A stretch of 50,744 bases of DNA from Trichormus sp. M33_DOE_039 (GCA_015296085.1 DVDT01000041.1:1-50744), one strand, 5' to 3'; shown: positions 1-9,928, counted from the stretch's first letter. The notes: generated by a model from the letters alone, not told the origin. Translations and numbers: made by a program.

Positions 1-36
1 CTCTATTGCTTTTAGCAAATCATCGCTTTGTATCAT
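1..36 (-). CDS. Transposase, first 12 codons only (partial)
   Basis: The minus-strand ATG at 36-34 opens a frame reading MIQSDDLLKAIE to the window edge. A purine-rich GGAGACAA-type stretch is close by on the coding strand. The same start is present in the right-hand copy at 50712. Transposase is inferred from the repeated, outward-facing arrangement and the sharp repeat boundary, not from a recognised domain. Confidence 0.5.
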   Translation of the reverse strand, partial: MIQSDDLLKAIE

Positions 37-140
37 TGGAGACAACAGGGAAAAATCTTTGAGATGCACTACAGTTTACTTTCAGTCTTGATTACAACCC
101 TTAATTTACACAACTTTGCGCCTTAACTGAACCGTATTGA
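1..140 (-). mobile_element. 5' end of an insertion sequence, left copy (partial)
   Basis: Bases 4-140 are the exact reverse complement of 50608-50744 (137 bp, no mismatch). Identity stops abruptly at base 140, which marks the outer end of the element. The element reads outward (leftward): about 104 nt of leader, then an ATG on the minus strand at 36-34. The end begins TCAATACGGTTCAGTTAAGG when read into the element. The rest lies outside the window. The IS family cannot be assigned from so short a piece. Confidence 0.8.
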
Positions 141-412
141 ATTAACAACATAGATTGTCAGAAGAAATTTGTGATCTAATATACCAAAATGAAGTGTGAT
201 CGCTCCTGACGGGGTGTAGCCCATCGCTTTTCCGGCAATTATGATCAACGTCAGTTTTTTCACCTTAATCTAGACAATTTATGTATTTTCTTGCGAAACA
301 TAGCTGCTGATCCCTTAGTCATCCGCTATAGTTTTGCATAAGTTTGGTAGCTAGATATCGGCTACATAACACCTACTCAACAACCCACATTCAACAGGCT
401 ACAGACGTAAAA
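141..412. other. Spacer between IS end and first gene
   Basis: AT-rich non-coding stretch that should carry the promoter of the SLH/beta-helix gene. No operator or RNA structure was recognised. An in-frame TTG at 344 would lengthen the gene by 23 codons with no signal-like character, so it was not used as the start. Confidence 0.4.
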
Positions 413-2053
413 ATGAACCATCAGGGCTTAACTATATATTCGGTAAGATCTCTATCAACTGGAATCATCGCTTTGGTTTTAGCTACTAGTGCTGTCACTG
501 TAATTTCCCATAAAGTCAACGCTAAACCGCAAGCAATCCAGCCCAATATCACCGCACAAGTTCCCACTACTGCATCCGTGATTTATGTCAACCCCGCAGC
601 TGGTACAGACGCAGCAGGTGCGGGAAATGCAGCCACCACACCTTATAAAACAATTACTTACGCTCTTAATCAGGCTCAAGCAGGTACTATTATTCAACTT
701 GCTCCCGGAACTTACAATAATCAAACTGGAGAACAATTTCCTCTCATCCTGAAGCCAGGGGTGACACTGCGAGGAGATGAAGCCAGCAAAGGGCAAGGAA
801 TATTAATTACGGGTGGTGGATTTTACACAAGTCGCACCTTTGCTAGACAAGACGTGACTGTTTTAGCTACTGAAAATTCAACAATTGCAGGTTTAACTGT
901 CACCAACCCCAATCAGCGTGGTACTGGTGTTTGGGTAGAATCTACTAATCCCATTATCAGAAATAATACTTTTACGAAAAGCGTTAGAGATGGCGTTTTT
1001 GTCACTGGTACAGGTAATCCCAAAATTGAAAGTAACGTCTTTGTACAGAACACAGGTAACGGAGTCTCTGTTGCTAAATCTGCTCAAGGTGAAATTCGGA
1101 ATAACTTATTTCAAGACACGGGTTTTGGTATAGCGATTGGGGGAACTTCTACACCTTTAGTAGCCGAAAACCAAATTGTGCAGAATCAAGATGGTCTGTT
1201 TATCTCAGAATCAGCCAAACCCGTCCTGCGTAATAATGTAATTCAAAATAATAAGCGAGACGGTCTTGTAGCCACTATTTCGGCTCAACCAGATTTAGGT
1301 ACTAATGAAAATCCTGGTGGTAACTTGATTCGCTCTAACACCCGTTACGATGTGAATAACGCCACCAAAACAATTCGCATTCTCGCGGTGGGTAACGATA
1401 TTGACCAGAAAAAGATTTTTGGTCAGGTAGATTTTGTTGCAGCTACCGTTGAGCAACCAGGTTCAGGAACAGGATTTAAAGATGTATCCGCAAATTACTG
1501 GGCTAAAGGCTATATAGAAGCCTTGGCTGCACAAAATATTATTGCTGGTTTTCCTGATGGTACATTTAAACCCAACGATCCTGTAACCCGCGCCCAATTC
1601 GCCACTATTATTACCAAAGCTTTAACACCACCAGCGAAAAGATCTGCCATTGAATTTAGAGATGTCAGCAGTAATTTCTGGGCTTACGCTGCTATTAGAT
1701 CTGCTTATCAGAGCCAATTTGTAGCAGGTTATCCTGATGGAACTTTCAAACCTCAGCAACAAATTCCTAGAGTGCAAGCTTTGGTAGCTTTAGCCAATGG
1801 ACTAGGTTTAACAGCCGATAATCAGAATGTCATTTCCATTTATACTGATGCGGCTCAAATCCCCAATTATGCACTTAGCCCCGTTGCGGCAGCAACCAGC
1901 AAGCAATTAGTCATTAACTATCCCAACGTTAATCAACTAAATCCCAATCGTGAAGCTACTAGGGCAGAAATCGCAGCTTTTGTCTATCAAGCATTAGTGA
2001 ATGCTGGACGCGCCCAACCGCTGCCTTCTTCCTATGTGGTCAGAGTTCCATAG
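413..2053 (+). CDS. Exported DUF1565/beta-helix protein with three SLH domains
   Basis: A 546-residue surface protein. The ATG at 413 is preferred because it puts a hydrophobic signal segment at residues about 13-36 ending in VNA. Residues about 54-150 are DUF1565-like (VIYVNPAAGTDAAG, then YKTITYALNQAQAGT and LAPGTYN), followed by right-handed beta-helix turns with repeated 'NNxF', 'GNPKIESN' and 'VLRNNVIQNN' patterns. The last ~180 residues are three SLH domains, with FKDVSANYWAKGYIEAL, GFPDGTFKP and TRAQFA in the first, FRDVSSNFWA and GYPDGTFKP in the second, and a diverged third. SLH domains bind peptidoglycan-linked polymer, so the protein is probably tethered at the cell wall with the helix exposed. 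Beta-helix/DUF1565 modules often bind or process polysaccharide; no catalytic residues were identified. Confidence 0.88.
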   Translation: MNHQGLTIYSVRSLSTGIIALVLATSAVTVISHKVNAKPQAIQPNITAQVPTTASVIYVNPAAGTDAAGAGNAATTPYKTITYALNQAQAGTIIQLAPGTYNNQTGEQFPLILKPGVTLRGDEASKGQGILITGGGFYTSRTFARQDVTVLATENSTIAGLTVTNPNQRGTGVWVESTNPIIRNNTFTKSVRDGVFVTGTGNPKIESNVFVQNTGNGVSVAKSAQGEIRNNLFQDTGFGIAIGGTSTPLVAENQIVQNQDGLFISESAKPVLRNNVIQNNKRDGLVATISAQPDLGTNENPGGNLIRSNTRYDVNNATKTIRILAVGNDIDQKKIFGQVDFVAATVEQPGSGTGFKDVSANYWAKGYIEALAAQNIIAGFPDGTFKPNDPVTRAQFATIITKALTPPAKRSAIEFRDVSSNFWAYAAIRSAYQSQFVAGYPDGTFKPQQQIPRVQALVALANGLGLTADNQNVISIYTDAAQIPNYALSPVAAATSKQLVINYPNVNQLNPNREATRAEIAAFVYQALVNAGRAQPLPSSYVVRVP

Positions 2054-2575
2054 ACTCAACACTGACAAAAAATCAACGCTGGGCGATCGCACAGAAGTAA
2101 TCGCCCGTCTACATCAGTTCTCATCTCAAAAATATCAATGCCAGGATCAGCAAAAACTGACTCTGGCATTGGTGTTTTTATGGTTTTCTTAAGTTTGGGG
2201 TCTTTAAATTAATTTGACCCCATTTGTAAATCACGGGTTTATATTCAGGATCTTTATATTGGCTGATCCCGTTTGAACACTTACCAGTTTCGCAGAAATT
2301 TTTCTATTTCTTGATTTCCTAATATTTTTTTTATTTTTCCTCTCTTTATATTTCTGAGTATGTAAAAATCTAAACTTCTATAAAGAGCATAAATATATAT
2401 GAACTTGTGAAATAAATAACGAAACAAACATCGCGGTTACTTTCTCAAAACCGATAAGTAAAATTACTTGACTACCGTAGATTATGAGCGCAAATTCTCT
2501 GCGCCCCTTAGCGTTACCTTTGCGCCCCGCTACATTTAAATAAATATTTTGCCCTCAGTTCACCCCAGTGACTTT
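2054..2575. other. Intergenic region, convergent genes
   Basis: Holds a terminator hairpin at 2136-2178. The remainder is AT-rich and ends in a short dispersed-looking segment near 2498-2530 (TCTGCGCCCCTTAGCGTTAC, a phrase type common in Nostoc spacers). No coding potential was seen. Confidence 0.5.
2136..2178 (+). terminator. Rho-independent terminator after the SLH/beta-helix gene
   Basis: CAATGCCAG (2136-2144) pairs perfectly with CTGGCATTG (2163-2171) and is followed within three bases by a T run. It lies about 85 bases after the stop of the plus-strand gene. Confidence 0.65.
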
Positions 2576-2833
2576 TTATCGACCTTGCTCCCAACGCCAG
2601 AGAAAAATCATCAATGCTACTATTCCCACTTGAAGAGCAAAATTAGGTAAAGTGTGATCAATATCTCTGCCAGCTAGCAGTTGAAAAAAGAAAACAAATG
2701 CACCCATAAAACCAGAAGCACCACCAGCAATATAAAAAAATTGTCGCAAGCCCCGATAGGGCGATACTGCTTCAGCTTTCAATCGAGCATATTTTTCTGC
2801 ATTCAAGCGGTTTTTAGGATTTGGTTCTACCAT
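2576..2833 (-). CDS. DUF3493 (LPA1/Rep27-type) small membrane protein
   Basis: An 85-residue protein with a basic N-terminus (NPKNRLNAEKYARLKAEA, then SPYRGLRQFFY) and two hydrophobic segments, about residues 30-52 and 63-80. This is the layout of the cyanobacterial/plastid DUF3493 family, the domain named after Low PSII Accumulation 1/Rep27. In plants and algae that family helps photosystem II assembly or repair; a thylakoid location here is inference. Length fits single-domain cyanobacterial members. The gene is divergent from the adjacent tRNA, starting 33 bases before it. Confidence 0.75.
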   Translation of the reverse strand: MVEPNPKNRLNAEKYARLKAEAVSPYRGLRQFFYIAGGASGFMGAFVFFFQLLAGRDIDHTLPNFALQVGIVALMIFLWRWEQGR

Positions 2834-2866
2834 AGGTAAATAGTGCTATAATTTTCTATCGTGTAT

Positions 2867-2938
2867 GCCGATGTGGCTCAGTGGTAGAGCAGCTGATTCG
2901 TAATCAGCAGGCCACGGGTTCAAATCCCGTCATCGGCT
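2867..2938 (+). tRNA. tRNA-Thr (anticodon CGU)
   Basis: Cloverleaf read by eye. Acceptor GCCGATG (2867-2873) pairs with CATCGGC (2931-2937), with discriminator T at 2938. The D arm contains GTGGTAGAGC. The anticodon arm GCTGA-TTCGTAA-TCAGC places CGT in positions 34-36. The T arm is CGGGTTCAAATCCCG. CCA is not encoded, as is usual in cyanobacteria. It reads ACG codons. No intron is present. Confidence 0.95.
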
Positions 2939-3034
2939 CTTTATGTAAGTGGTGAATAAAGACGCGATTATACTCTTACGAGTATCTACACGTCTCCAAT
3001 CGGGAATGGTCAGTAGGGAAACAGGAAAATCACC

Positions 3035-4078
3035 TTACTCGAATTCAGTTTCACAGAAAGCTTTTAATAAAATCATACAGTTAGCGATCGCACCCAAATG
3101 AGCGATTTCATATCCGTGGGTATTTTGGGTAGGAAAGGCTAAACAAGCAGCACGTCCGACATGGCCAAATTTCATTGCTATCGAAGCATCACTACCAAAA
3201 CCGCTTAAGGTTGTTAGCTGTAAGGACATATTTAATTGCTTGGCACATTGGCGCAATTGTCCATTTAATCCCTCATCATAAATACCGTAGGCATCCTGAG
3301 ATAATAAAACCGGATTTTCTCCGTCTTTAACCGGATATTCCTCAGATAACGGACAAATTTCCAAAGCAATCAAAGCGTCTAATTGCTGATTTTGAGTAAA
3401 AAATAACGCCCCAATTGCCCCCACTTCTTCTTTCGCAGAAGCCACTAAATAAACATCGACAGATGGTTGTTTTAAATGCTGTGCTAAAGCCAATAAAATT
3501 GCCACCGATGCTTTGTTATCCAGGGTGTAGCTAGCAATGTAATCTTTGAGTCTGATGGGCTGTTTACGATGTTTACCAATCACCATTCTCGTCCCCGGAC
3601 GAATCCCAGCCGCTTCTAATTCTTCTTGAGTGCGCTTAGTTTCAATCCAGGCATTTTCCCATTTAACTGTTGTTTCTTCTTGCTGGGCTTTTTGGGGAGA
3701 TTCGTGGGAGACATGGCGCGAACCAAAACTGAGAATACCACTGATGGTTTCGTTGTCTCCTAATAAATCCACCACACCTTCCCCATAGACCCAAGGGAAA
3801 GCCCCGCCTAGCTTGCGGACTTCTACCTTACCATCATCACCGATATTTTTAACGATCGCCCCAATTTCGTCTTTGTGGGCGGTAATTGCGATCGCCCTGT
3901 CAGCATTTTTCCCAGGAATTTTAGCAATGATATTGTCGGCGCGATCGCTCCAAACTTCCACACCCAGTGCAGAAAATCGCTGCATCAAAAATTGATTGAT
4001 TTCCGCCTCTGCACCGCTAGGAGAATGGTGCATGACCAATTCGGTGATAGTTTCAAACAAGCGATCGTCTGCCCACAT
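3035..4078 (-). CDS. M42-family zinc aminopeptidase
   Basis: A 347-residue cytosolic metallopeptidase of the M42 (glutamyl aminopeptidase/FrvX-like) family. It carries the dinuclear metal signatures in order: TAHKDEIG (H68, D70), YTLDNKAS (D187), SAKEEVG (E217/E218, general base and ligand), an acidic ligand in ALEIC (E240) where Asp is more usual, and THGYEIAHLG (H321) near the C-terminus. The PA-like insert between H68 and D187 is present, so length and architecture are complete. It trims N-terminal residues from peptides in protein turnover. It is a lone gene, 45 bases upstream of the GDSL esterase on the same strand, so readthrough is possible. Confidence 0.88.
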   Translation of the reverse strand: MWADDRLFETITELVMHHSPSGAEAEINQFLMQRFSALGVEVWSDRADNIIAKIPGKNADRAIAITAHKDEIGAIVKNIGDDGKVEVRKLGGAFPWVYGEGVVDLLGDNETISGILSFGSRHVSHESPQKAQQEETTVKWENAWIETKRTQEELEAAGIRPGTRMVIGKHRKQPIRLKDYIASYTLDNKASVAILLALAQHLKQPSVDVYLVASAKEEVGAIGALFFTQNQQLDALIALEICPLSEEYPVKDGENPVLLSQDAYGIYDEGLNGQLRQCAKQLNMSLQLTTLSGFGSDASIAMKFGHVGRAACLAFPTQNTHGYEIAHLGAIANCMILLKAFCETEFE

Positions 4079-4123
4079 GAATTTAGCTAGCTCAAGAAAA
4101 TTACTTAACCACTGAAGTTAAAT

Positions 4124-5161
4124 TTAACTTTCGATGGCAACTTTATTACTTTTGCCTTTGGCTTTTTTACTTTTGCCTTTTTGTACTAATGTAGCCACAG
4201 CACCAAGTCCGAAAATCCCCATTGCTGTTGAAGGTTCAGGTACGAATACTGCGTCTGCTATTAGTTTATGGGCTTGGCTGGAAGGATGAATATTATCCCA
4301 GAATAAATATTCTTGTGGATTATTACAAGTTATATAAGTTGTGGGGCTAGTGAATTGTAAGCAAGCATCAGTAGTATTAGTAAAACCAAATTTATCTGGA
4401 GATTGCCGCCAACTATTAACTAGAGAATAAACATTAACTTCGATGAGGTTGATGTCTGGATTTTGACGAATTGTTGCTAAATCCTTAGCTAAATTGAAAT
4501 TAAACTCTTGAGTCACTTTGGTCAAATCAACAGGATTACGCGTTGGTAAATTAGACCCTGGAAGCACACCCAAGTCCGGCAGGTTAAAGACCACAATGTT
4601 TTTAGCACCTGCTGTGACTAGGTTATTTACAGATTGAAAGATGTTAGTGTAAGGCTTTGGTTGATTAGGATCACTGGGTATTTGTGGGAAGAGGTAATCA
4701 TTTGCACCTCCTACTACAGCATAAAGTGCATTAGGGTCTACAAAGTTGCCATTTCCTTGTACGAAACCTATAACTTGCTCTAAGACTCCTGGTAAGGGTG
4801 CGTTAGGCGCAATTGCATTACCAAATCCTGAATTAGAACCACCAGTGGCAAAGTTAATTCCCTGAGTCGGAATAGCATTATTAAGCAGTATATCAGTGAC
4901 CAAAGTCGGTTTTAATCCTAGCTCGTCTCCTAAATAATCGACCCATATCAAGTCATTAGCAAAGCGTCCCTGAAAATATGGTGGACTTGGTGGAGTAGGT
5001 ATTGGGGGTTGTAAAAGGTTACTTGTAACGTTAAATATATTGCCAGTATCAGCTAAACTGTCACCAAATATATAAAACCCGGTAAATTTTGCAGCCGAAG
5101 CTTTCAGCGGCAGCATGACAGAGATGAACACGAATCCTGCTGCTAAAAAGTTAGTTTTCAT
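4124..5161 (-). CDS. Exported SGNH/GDSL esterase with PEP-CTERM anchor
   Basis: A 345-residue protein with a signal peptide (residues 1-23, ending ASA). GDSL block I is IFGDSLADTGN (nucleophile S35), block III includes GGAND (N154) and block V is WDNIHPSSQAH (D289, H292), giving a complete SGNH set. The C-terminus has a sorting signal: VPEPSTAMG at about 307-315, a short hydrophobic run, then a basic tail KGKSKKAKGKSNK. PEP-CTERM proteins are processed by exosortase and sent to the cell surface or matrix. The family hydrolyses lipids or acyl esters on polysaccharides; the substrate here is unknown. The basic tail is unusually long for this signal. Confidence 0.88.
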   Translation of the reverse strand: MKTNFLAAGFVFISVMLPLKASAAKFTGFYIFGDSLADTGNIFNVTSNLLQPPIPTPPSPPYFQGRFANDLIWVDYLGDELGLKPTLVTDILLNNAIPTQGINFATGGSNSGFGNAIAPNAPLPGVLEQVIGFVQGNGNFVDPNALYAVVGGANDYLFPQIPSDPNQPKPYTNIFQSVNNLVTAGAKNIVVFNLPDLGVLPGSNLPTRNPVDLTKVTQEFNFNLAKDLATIRQNPDINLIEVNVYSLVNSWRQSPDKFGFTNTTDACLQFTSPTTYITCNNPQEYLFWDNIHPSSQAHKLIADAVFVPEPSTAMGIFGLGAVATLVQKGKSKKAKGKSNKVAIES

Positions 5162-5362
5162 GTTTGATTTGATACTGAAATATTATTGTCATCAAGCTAA
5201 AAACATCACGACTAGTCTAGTTATGACTTACGTGATTGTGCTTAAGTGAGTTTACTGAATTACCAATAACATATCAGGAAAAATCTCAAGTCAGATTCAT
5301 GTTTATGGGATTTTCATCATTACTGTGAATTTTGAGAAGCAAAGTAAAGATAAAAATTTCAT

Positions 5363-6727
5363 TTATGGCGATCGCTTTAATTTCAGTGCTTCAGTAGCTG
5401 ATATCCCATCACCTTGAGTCCCAAAATACCATAACGCTGCCGCTGCTTCCGCACGAGTCACTGGCTTTTTGGGTTGAAACAGAGTTGTATAACCAAATAC
5501 GCGACGAATATTCGCTTGTTCGCCATTTTGGAAATCTGCTAAAACGGCTCGCAACGCCTTGGGGTCGATTTTACCAATATCCTGAAAACCCCAGGTTTCC
5601 TTAACGGCCTCTAAATTAGCCGCTGGTAAAGCTTGGCGTGTATCTAGAGGTACTTTCCATAACACCAATTGTTCCCGTGTTAAGGGTGCATCAGGACGAA
5701 ACAATACAGCCGTAGAGTCTCCAGACAAAGAACTAGGAATTAATCCGGCTTCTGCTAATCCCTGAATTGCTGAAAAGTCAGCATCTTGAGGCGATACATC
5801 CCTAAACGTTGCTTGGGTAGTTTCTGCGGCTGGGCGAATTTGCTTGGCAGGATTATTGGCATACAGCGCATTATTAGCAGCCACTAGCCAACGGGCATAT
5901 TCTCGGCGAGTGATAATTTTACTAGGTTCAAATTGCTGGGTTGAGTTTGGAGAATTGGTTTTATTGGCCGACGAATCTGATCCAAATACCCCTAAATTTG
6001 CTAAATCTTGGATATATTGCTGTAGTTGTGGGGGTGCTTTACTGACATCGCTAAATTCTTGAGGTGTTGATGTCTCAGTCGTCTCTACTGGTTGTGTTGC
6101 TGAATTGACTGGGGGTACTGGGCCAATAAACTGCGGATCACCTGGTTGGGGGACATCGTTATTAGATGCAGTTTCATTAGGCTGAGTTGAGGCAGTGCTA
6201 TTTGGTGTGTACTCAATCTTCAATAATGTAGAGGTTTGTGGTTGATTAGGTGCAGGGCTAGTCACAGATTGAGGCTGAATAGACACATTTACCTGTAAGT
6301 CATTGCGACGAGCTACAAAACTTCCTTCTACATCATCTGTTGGCTGTTGCTCAATTTGCCAGTTGTTAGACTGCAACTGGTTACGGTAAAAACTAGTAAT
6401 AAAATTGCTGGGGTCAGAACTCAGCCAACGAGTTGACACCTGATTTTGTGTCTCATTACCAGAGGTAATTTCCTGTAGTGTGGCGTTGGGATATAGCGGT
6501 ATATCTCTGGGGAAATCCGCAGGTAACTGCACTGATTGTTCATTTCGTCCCAATGGTGAATTACCTGTGGGGGATTGACCAAAAATTGCCGAATTATTGT
6601 TTAACCTGGGATCTGCTGCCAAAGACTGTTCTAAATTTTTGGCAGTTGGTGCATTGGTACAGGCTGTTAAAGAAGTAATTACAACAGCCAAACTCAGAAG
6701 TACAGCTGGACGTTTACAGAGAAACAC
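5363..6727 (-). CDS. SLH-domain lipoprotein
   Basis: A 454-residue protein with a GTG start and lipobox SLTAC (acylated Cys23), so it is predicted to be lipid-anchored. Residues about 68-175 hold a compact domain beginning PADFPRDIPLYPNA that recurs in cyanobacterial SLH lipoproteins. A low-complexity Pro/Thr/Gln linker follows, then two to three SLH-like repeats from about residue 260 (ITRREYARWL, FRDVSPQDADFSAIQ, FRPDAPLTREQL, FQPKKPVTRAEAAAALWYFG). A lipid anchor at one end and SLH domains at the other suggest a bridge between a membrane and peptidoglycan. The function is otherwise unknown. Confidence 0.82.
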   Translation of the reverse strand: MFLCKRPAVLLSLAVVITSLTACTNAPTAKNLEQSLAADPRLNNNSAIFGQSPTGNSPLGRNEQSVQLPADFPRDIPLYPNATLQEITSGNETQNQVSTRWLSSDPSNFITSFYRNQLQSNNWQIEQQPTDDVEGSFVARRNDLQVNVSIQPQSVTSPAPNQPQTSTLLKIEYTPNSTASTQPNETASNNDVPQPGDPQFIGPVPPVNSATQPVETTETSTPQEFSDVSKAPPQLQQYIQDLANLGVFGSDSSANKTNSPNSTQQFEPSKIITRREYARWLVAANNALYANNPAKQIRPAAETTQATFRDVSPQDADFSAIQGLAEAGLIPSSLSGDSTAVLFRPDAPLTREQLVLWKVPLDTRQALPAANLEAVKETWGFQDIGKIDPKALRAVLADFQNGEQANIRRVFGYTTLFQPKKPVTRAEAAAALWYFGTQGDGISATEALKLKRSP

Positions 6728-6938
6728 GGGAAATCACAAACGCTCGTCAATTCCTACCCTAGCGCATACTGTCCTCATTTAATTGCCATCTGAGGTTTTA
6801 GTTGTTGATAAATCTCTCGGAGTTGATTCCTCCTGATATCATTAACACAAGCAATGCTAAAATTTGATAGTTTTATGAATAGAAAAAATAATTGAGTCAG
6901 CCATTTTGGCCAAGAATCATTTATCAGAAATCATCTGC

Positions 6939-8447
6939 TTATAGTTCTAGAATTTGTGGTGCAGATGATTCATGCAAAACTCGCCACAGTACAGTATAAC
7001 TACCATCAGAACGCTGACGTACTGCACGGAAAGCCACAATTATGTCACTACTTTGTGTTTGTTGTAATGCGTCTAAGTAGCGTCTCTTTTCCGCAGGAAT
7101 TAGCTGCCCATGTAAGACAATCTCTGGTAGCTGAAATTGCAGCGATCGCACCAAATACGTATGGTTCAATTTAGCTGTAGCATTAGCCAAAATCACTTGG
7201 CTATGATCCCAGTTTTGGTCTTTACCAGTCAAAAATCTGCGTCTTTCCAATTGCAAATTTTCTAAATCTCTGGGTGGTTGGTAATTCAGGAAAAATTTCC
7301 GTGTGGATGATGGTACAGCTTGCAGTTGGCTATCCAACTTTTCCAAGGGTAAATTGCCCACATCCACCATAAAGCTGTAATCCACTCCTGAATGCTGCAT
7401 TTGGAAGCGATCACCAACTAACATCAGTGCTAAACTAGGTTTAAAACTTCCTTGGGCATCTTTTAAGGCTGGAAAAGGATAACGTTGACTCACGTTAGGT
7501 TGCAGACGATTCCATATTGTGTTGAGTGGACGTTGGTATGCTGAAGCCGCTAGCACACGGAAAATGCCAGTACGCGGTAATTGCAGAAAACGAGCGTAGG
7601 TTTGCCCTTCTTGTGGATCTAAACCATAAGTAAAGCGGTCAAGGCTAGCCGCAGTTTCCTGAGCATCCGTGAATTGATGGTCAGCAGGAAAGTTAACTTG
7701 GGTTGTACTGAGATACTGTTTAGCATTAGCCAAAATCGTCAGTGCTGTTTCTGGTGATGCGATCGCAGGCTGTATAGGTGGGTTATAGTTAGCTATGGCT
7801 GTCTTACTAACTCTACCAATCACAGGCAAAGCCGAACCATCAGACTCTCTAGACCGTTGTAGTGCTAGATTGGCTTCCCAAATAGCAAAAGGTGTAGCTG
7901 GCTTGTTTAGATAGGGATGTTGCACAGGCGCAATCGATAGCACGGGATCTGATTGATGCTCACCACTAACTAAAGGGAGCTTTCTAATCAGGGCTAATTC
8001 GCCCCGACGAGATAAACTCCTATCTAGTACGGGTACAAGTTTCCCCAATTCCTGACTAGAAGCATATAAAGAGCAGTAAATTTTTACTTGCGATTTGGTT
8101 AACTGGCCAGATACAGGGGAAACATCAGGGGAACTACACAAACTTGTACTGGAGATGTGTTGTTCTCGAAGAAACCCCTCAGTAACTTTTGCCTGGATAA
8201 TTAACTGTCCCCTAACAGATCGCAAACGATTAGGATCAGGATTAACTAATGCTTGCTCAATCCGGGCAATTAGATCCAGATGTTGCTGTATGATATGACT
8301 TGCCTGAGTATAAAAATTTTCATTTGTTGACTCTGAAGCCAGAGTATGATGAAGGGGAGATGAAGGTTGATACTGTACAGCAAAAACCTTTGTATCCCAA
8401 CAAGTTAGCCCCATTGGAAGCAAAAAGCTCAAAAAAATGTATCTCAT
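6939..8447 (-). CDS. Exported protein of unknown function
   Basis: A 502-residue protein with a hydrophobic N-terminus (IFLSFLLPMGLTCW, probable signal peptide cleaved near residue 23). No domain was recognised. Visible features are a helical region with an even residue mix at 45-110, two cysteines near 103 and 125 that could form a disulfide outside the cytosol, and a C-terminal half rich in beta-type segments. It is transcribed divergently from sasA with 145 bases between the starts. Composition and HIP1 content match the neighbours, so it does not look recently acquired. Confidence 0.7.
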   Translation of the reverse strand: MRYIFLSFLLPMGLTCWDTKVFAVQYQPSSPLHHTLASESTNENFYTQASHIIQQHLDLIARIEQALVNPDPNRLRSVRGQLIIQAKVTEGFLREQHISSTSLCSSPDVSPVSGQLTKSQVKIYCSLYASSQELGKLVPVLDRSLSRRGELALIRKLPLVSGEHQSDPVLSIAPVQHPYLNKPATPFAIWEANLALQRSRESDGSALPVIGRVSKTAIANYNPPIQPAIASPETALTILANAKQYLSTTQVNFPADHQFTDAQETAASLDRFTYGLDPQEGQTYARFLQLPRTGIFRVLAASAYQRPLNTIWNRLQPNVSQRYPFPALKDAQGSFKPSLALMLVGDRFQMQHSGVDYSFMVDVGNLPLEKLDSQLQAVPSSTRKFFLNYQPPRDLENLQLERRRFLTGKDQNWDHSQVILANATAKLNHTYLVRSLQFQLPEIVLHGQLIPAEKRRYLDALQQTQSSDIIVAFRAVRQRSDGSYTVLWRVLHESSAPQILEL

Positions 8448-8592
8448 GCCAAAAACCCCGATCAGATGGGTGTATGCAAAATCTAAAATAGATATTAAAT
8501 TGAGAACAAAAGAACGACCACCGACAACCGTCAGTCTAGTCTAATTTCTGCAAAACGTCGCTAGGTTGTTGCCAGTGCTGAAACACGATGAC

Positions 8593-9780
8593 ATGCAAGT
8601 TTCCCAGGATCAGCCAATCTATTCTGAAGCCCCACTCCAGCTCCTACTGTTCATTGATGGACGACCCAAGTCCAAACAACAGGTGCAGCGTATCCGTGCT
8701 TACTTAAAAGAATTAGAGGCTGGGTATAACTTTGAACTACAGATCATCGATGTGGGTCAACAGCCTTATTTGGCAGAACACTTTAAATTAGTAGCAACAC
8801 CAGCTTTAATCAAAATTCACCCAGATCCTAGACAGATTTTAGCCGGTAGTAATATTATTGCCCAGCTTAAAAGCTGGTGGCCTCGCTGGCAAACAGCTGT
8901 AGAAACTTACCAAAAACTTCAAGAAGACTTACAAGAACGGGTAGATGATCATGGACGCACCTCACAACCTAAATCGTCTATCCGTTCAGTTGCGGTTTCT
9001 GCGGAATTGATTCGACTTACTGATGAAATTTTTCACCTCAAACAAGAAAAAGAGAAACTTTTAGAGCAATTACAATTTAAAGATAGAGTCATTGGTATGC
9101 TAGCCCATGACCTCCGTAATCCTCTGACTGCTGCAGCGATCGCAATTGACACACTACAATCTAACTACAATTCGGAAACGGGCGAATTTCAACGCCTCAA
9201 ACCAGCATTAATTGCTCATTTACTCAAACAAGCCCGTAGCCAAGCCAAGACAATTGATAGAATGATTGCCGATCTATTACAAGTTGGTCGGGGTAACGAT
9301 ACAGAGTTTAATATAGTTCCGCAAAAGACAAATATAGGTCAACTCTGTTTAGATGTAATCGAAGAATTGCGCGATCGCTACATAGCCAAATCTCAAAATA
9401 TAGAAACCGATATCCCGCAAGATTTACCCTACGTCTACGCTGACCCAGAGCGTATTCGTCAAGTCTTGGTCAATCTGTTGGATAACGCCATCAAATACAC
9501 TCCAGAATGCGGAAAAATCAGCATTGCTGGACTACATCGCACTACTCAAAAAGTTCAGTTTAGTATTGGCGATACCGGGCCTGGTATTCCCCCAGAAAAT
9601 CGCGATCGCATTTTTGAAAACCACTACCGTCTAGAACGAGATGAAGGAACTGAAGGTTACGGAATAGGTCTTTGTTTATGCCAACGTATTATCAGAGCGC
9701 ATTACGGTCAAATCTGGGTAGACTCTAACCCTCAAGGTGGTGCATGGTTTCACTTTACTTTGCCTGTGTGTCCTTCTTAG
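8593..9780 (+). CDS. sasA: Clock-output histidine kinase SasA
   Basis: A 395-residue kinase from the ATG at 8593; an in-frame TTG at 8566 would add nine residues. Residues about 14-100 form a KaiB-like thioredoxin-fold sensor ([40 protein letters not shown]), the mark of SasA. A coiled segment leads to the H-box [13 protein letters not shown] (His172), followed by the N-box [13 protein letters not shown]1 GDTGPGIP and G2 [10 protein letters not shown]. SasA binds KaiC, autophosphorylates and passes phosphate to RpaA to drive circadian transcription. No kaiABC or rpaA lies in the window, as expected because sasA is usually unlinked. All catalytic boxes are intact. Confidence 0.93.
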   Translation: MQVSQDQPIYSEAPLQLLLFIDGRPKSKQQVQRIRAYLKELEAGYNFELQIIDVGQQPYLAEHFKLVATPALIKIHPDPRQILAGSNIIAQLKSWWPRWQTAVETYQKLQEDLQERVDDHGRTSQPKSSIRSVAVSAELIRLTDEIFHLKQEKEKLLEQLQFKDRVIGMLAHDLRNPLTAAAIAIDTLQSNYNSETGEFQRLKPALIAHLLKQARSQAKTIDRMIADLLQVGRGNDTEFNIVPQKTNIGQLCLDVIEELRDRYIAKSQNIETDIPQDLPYVYADPERIRQVLVNLLDNAIKYTPECGKISIAGLHRTTQKVQFSIGDTGPGIPPENRDRIFENHYRLERDEGTEGYGIGLCLCQRIIRAHYGQIWVDSNPQGGAWFHFTLPVCPS

Positions 9781-9928
9781 GAAGTCAGTCTTCCAATTTC
9801 ATAGGTTCTTTGCTACTCCTCCCACTAAATATCGAGTGGGTCAGCGGCAGTTACCCAATGTACAATACCTGACATTGATGATCGACAAGAGTGCGACCCC
9901 AGATGTTATCGTCTATCTGATGATGATT

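Noticed and set aside
8566-8592. TTG-initiated extension of sasA
   Set aside because: The extra nine residues add nothing to the KaiB-like domain; the ATG at 8593 is the more usual start, although the TTG cannot be excluded.
9821-9840. Possible terminator after sasA
   Set aside because: The stem is only six base pairs (CCCACT/AGTGGG) and no T tract follows.
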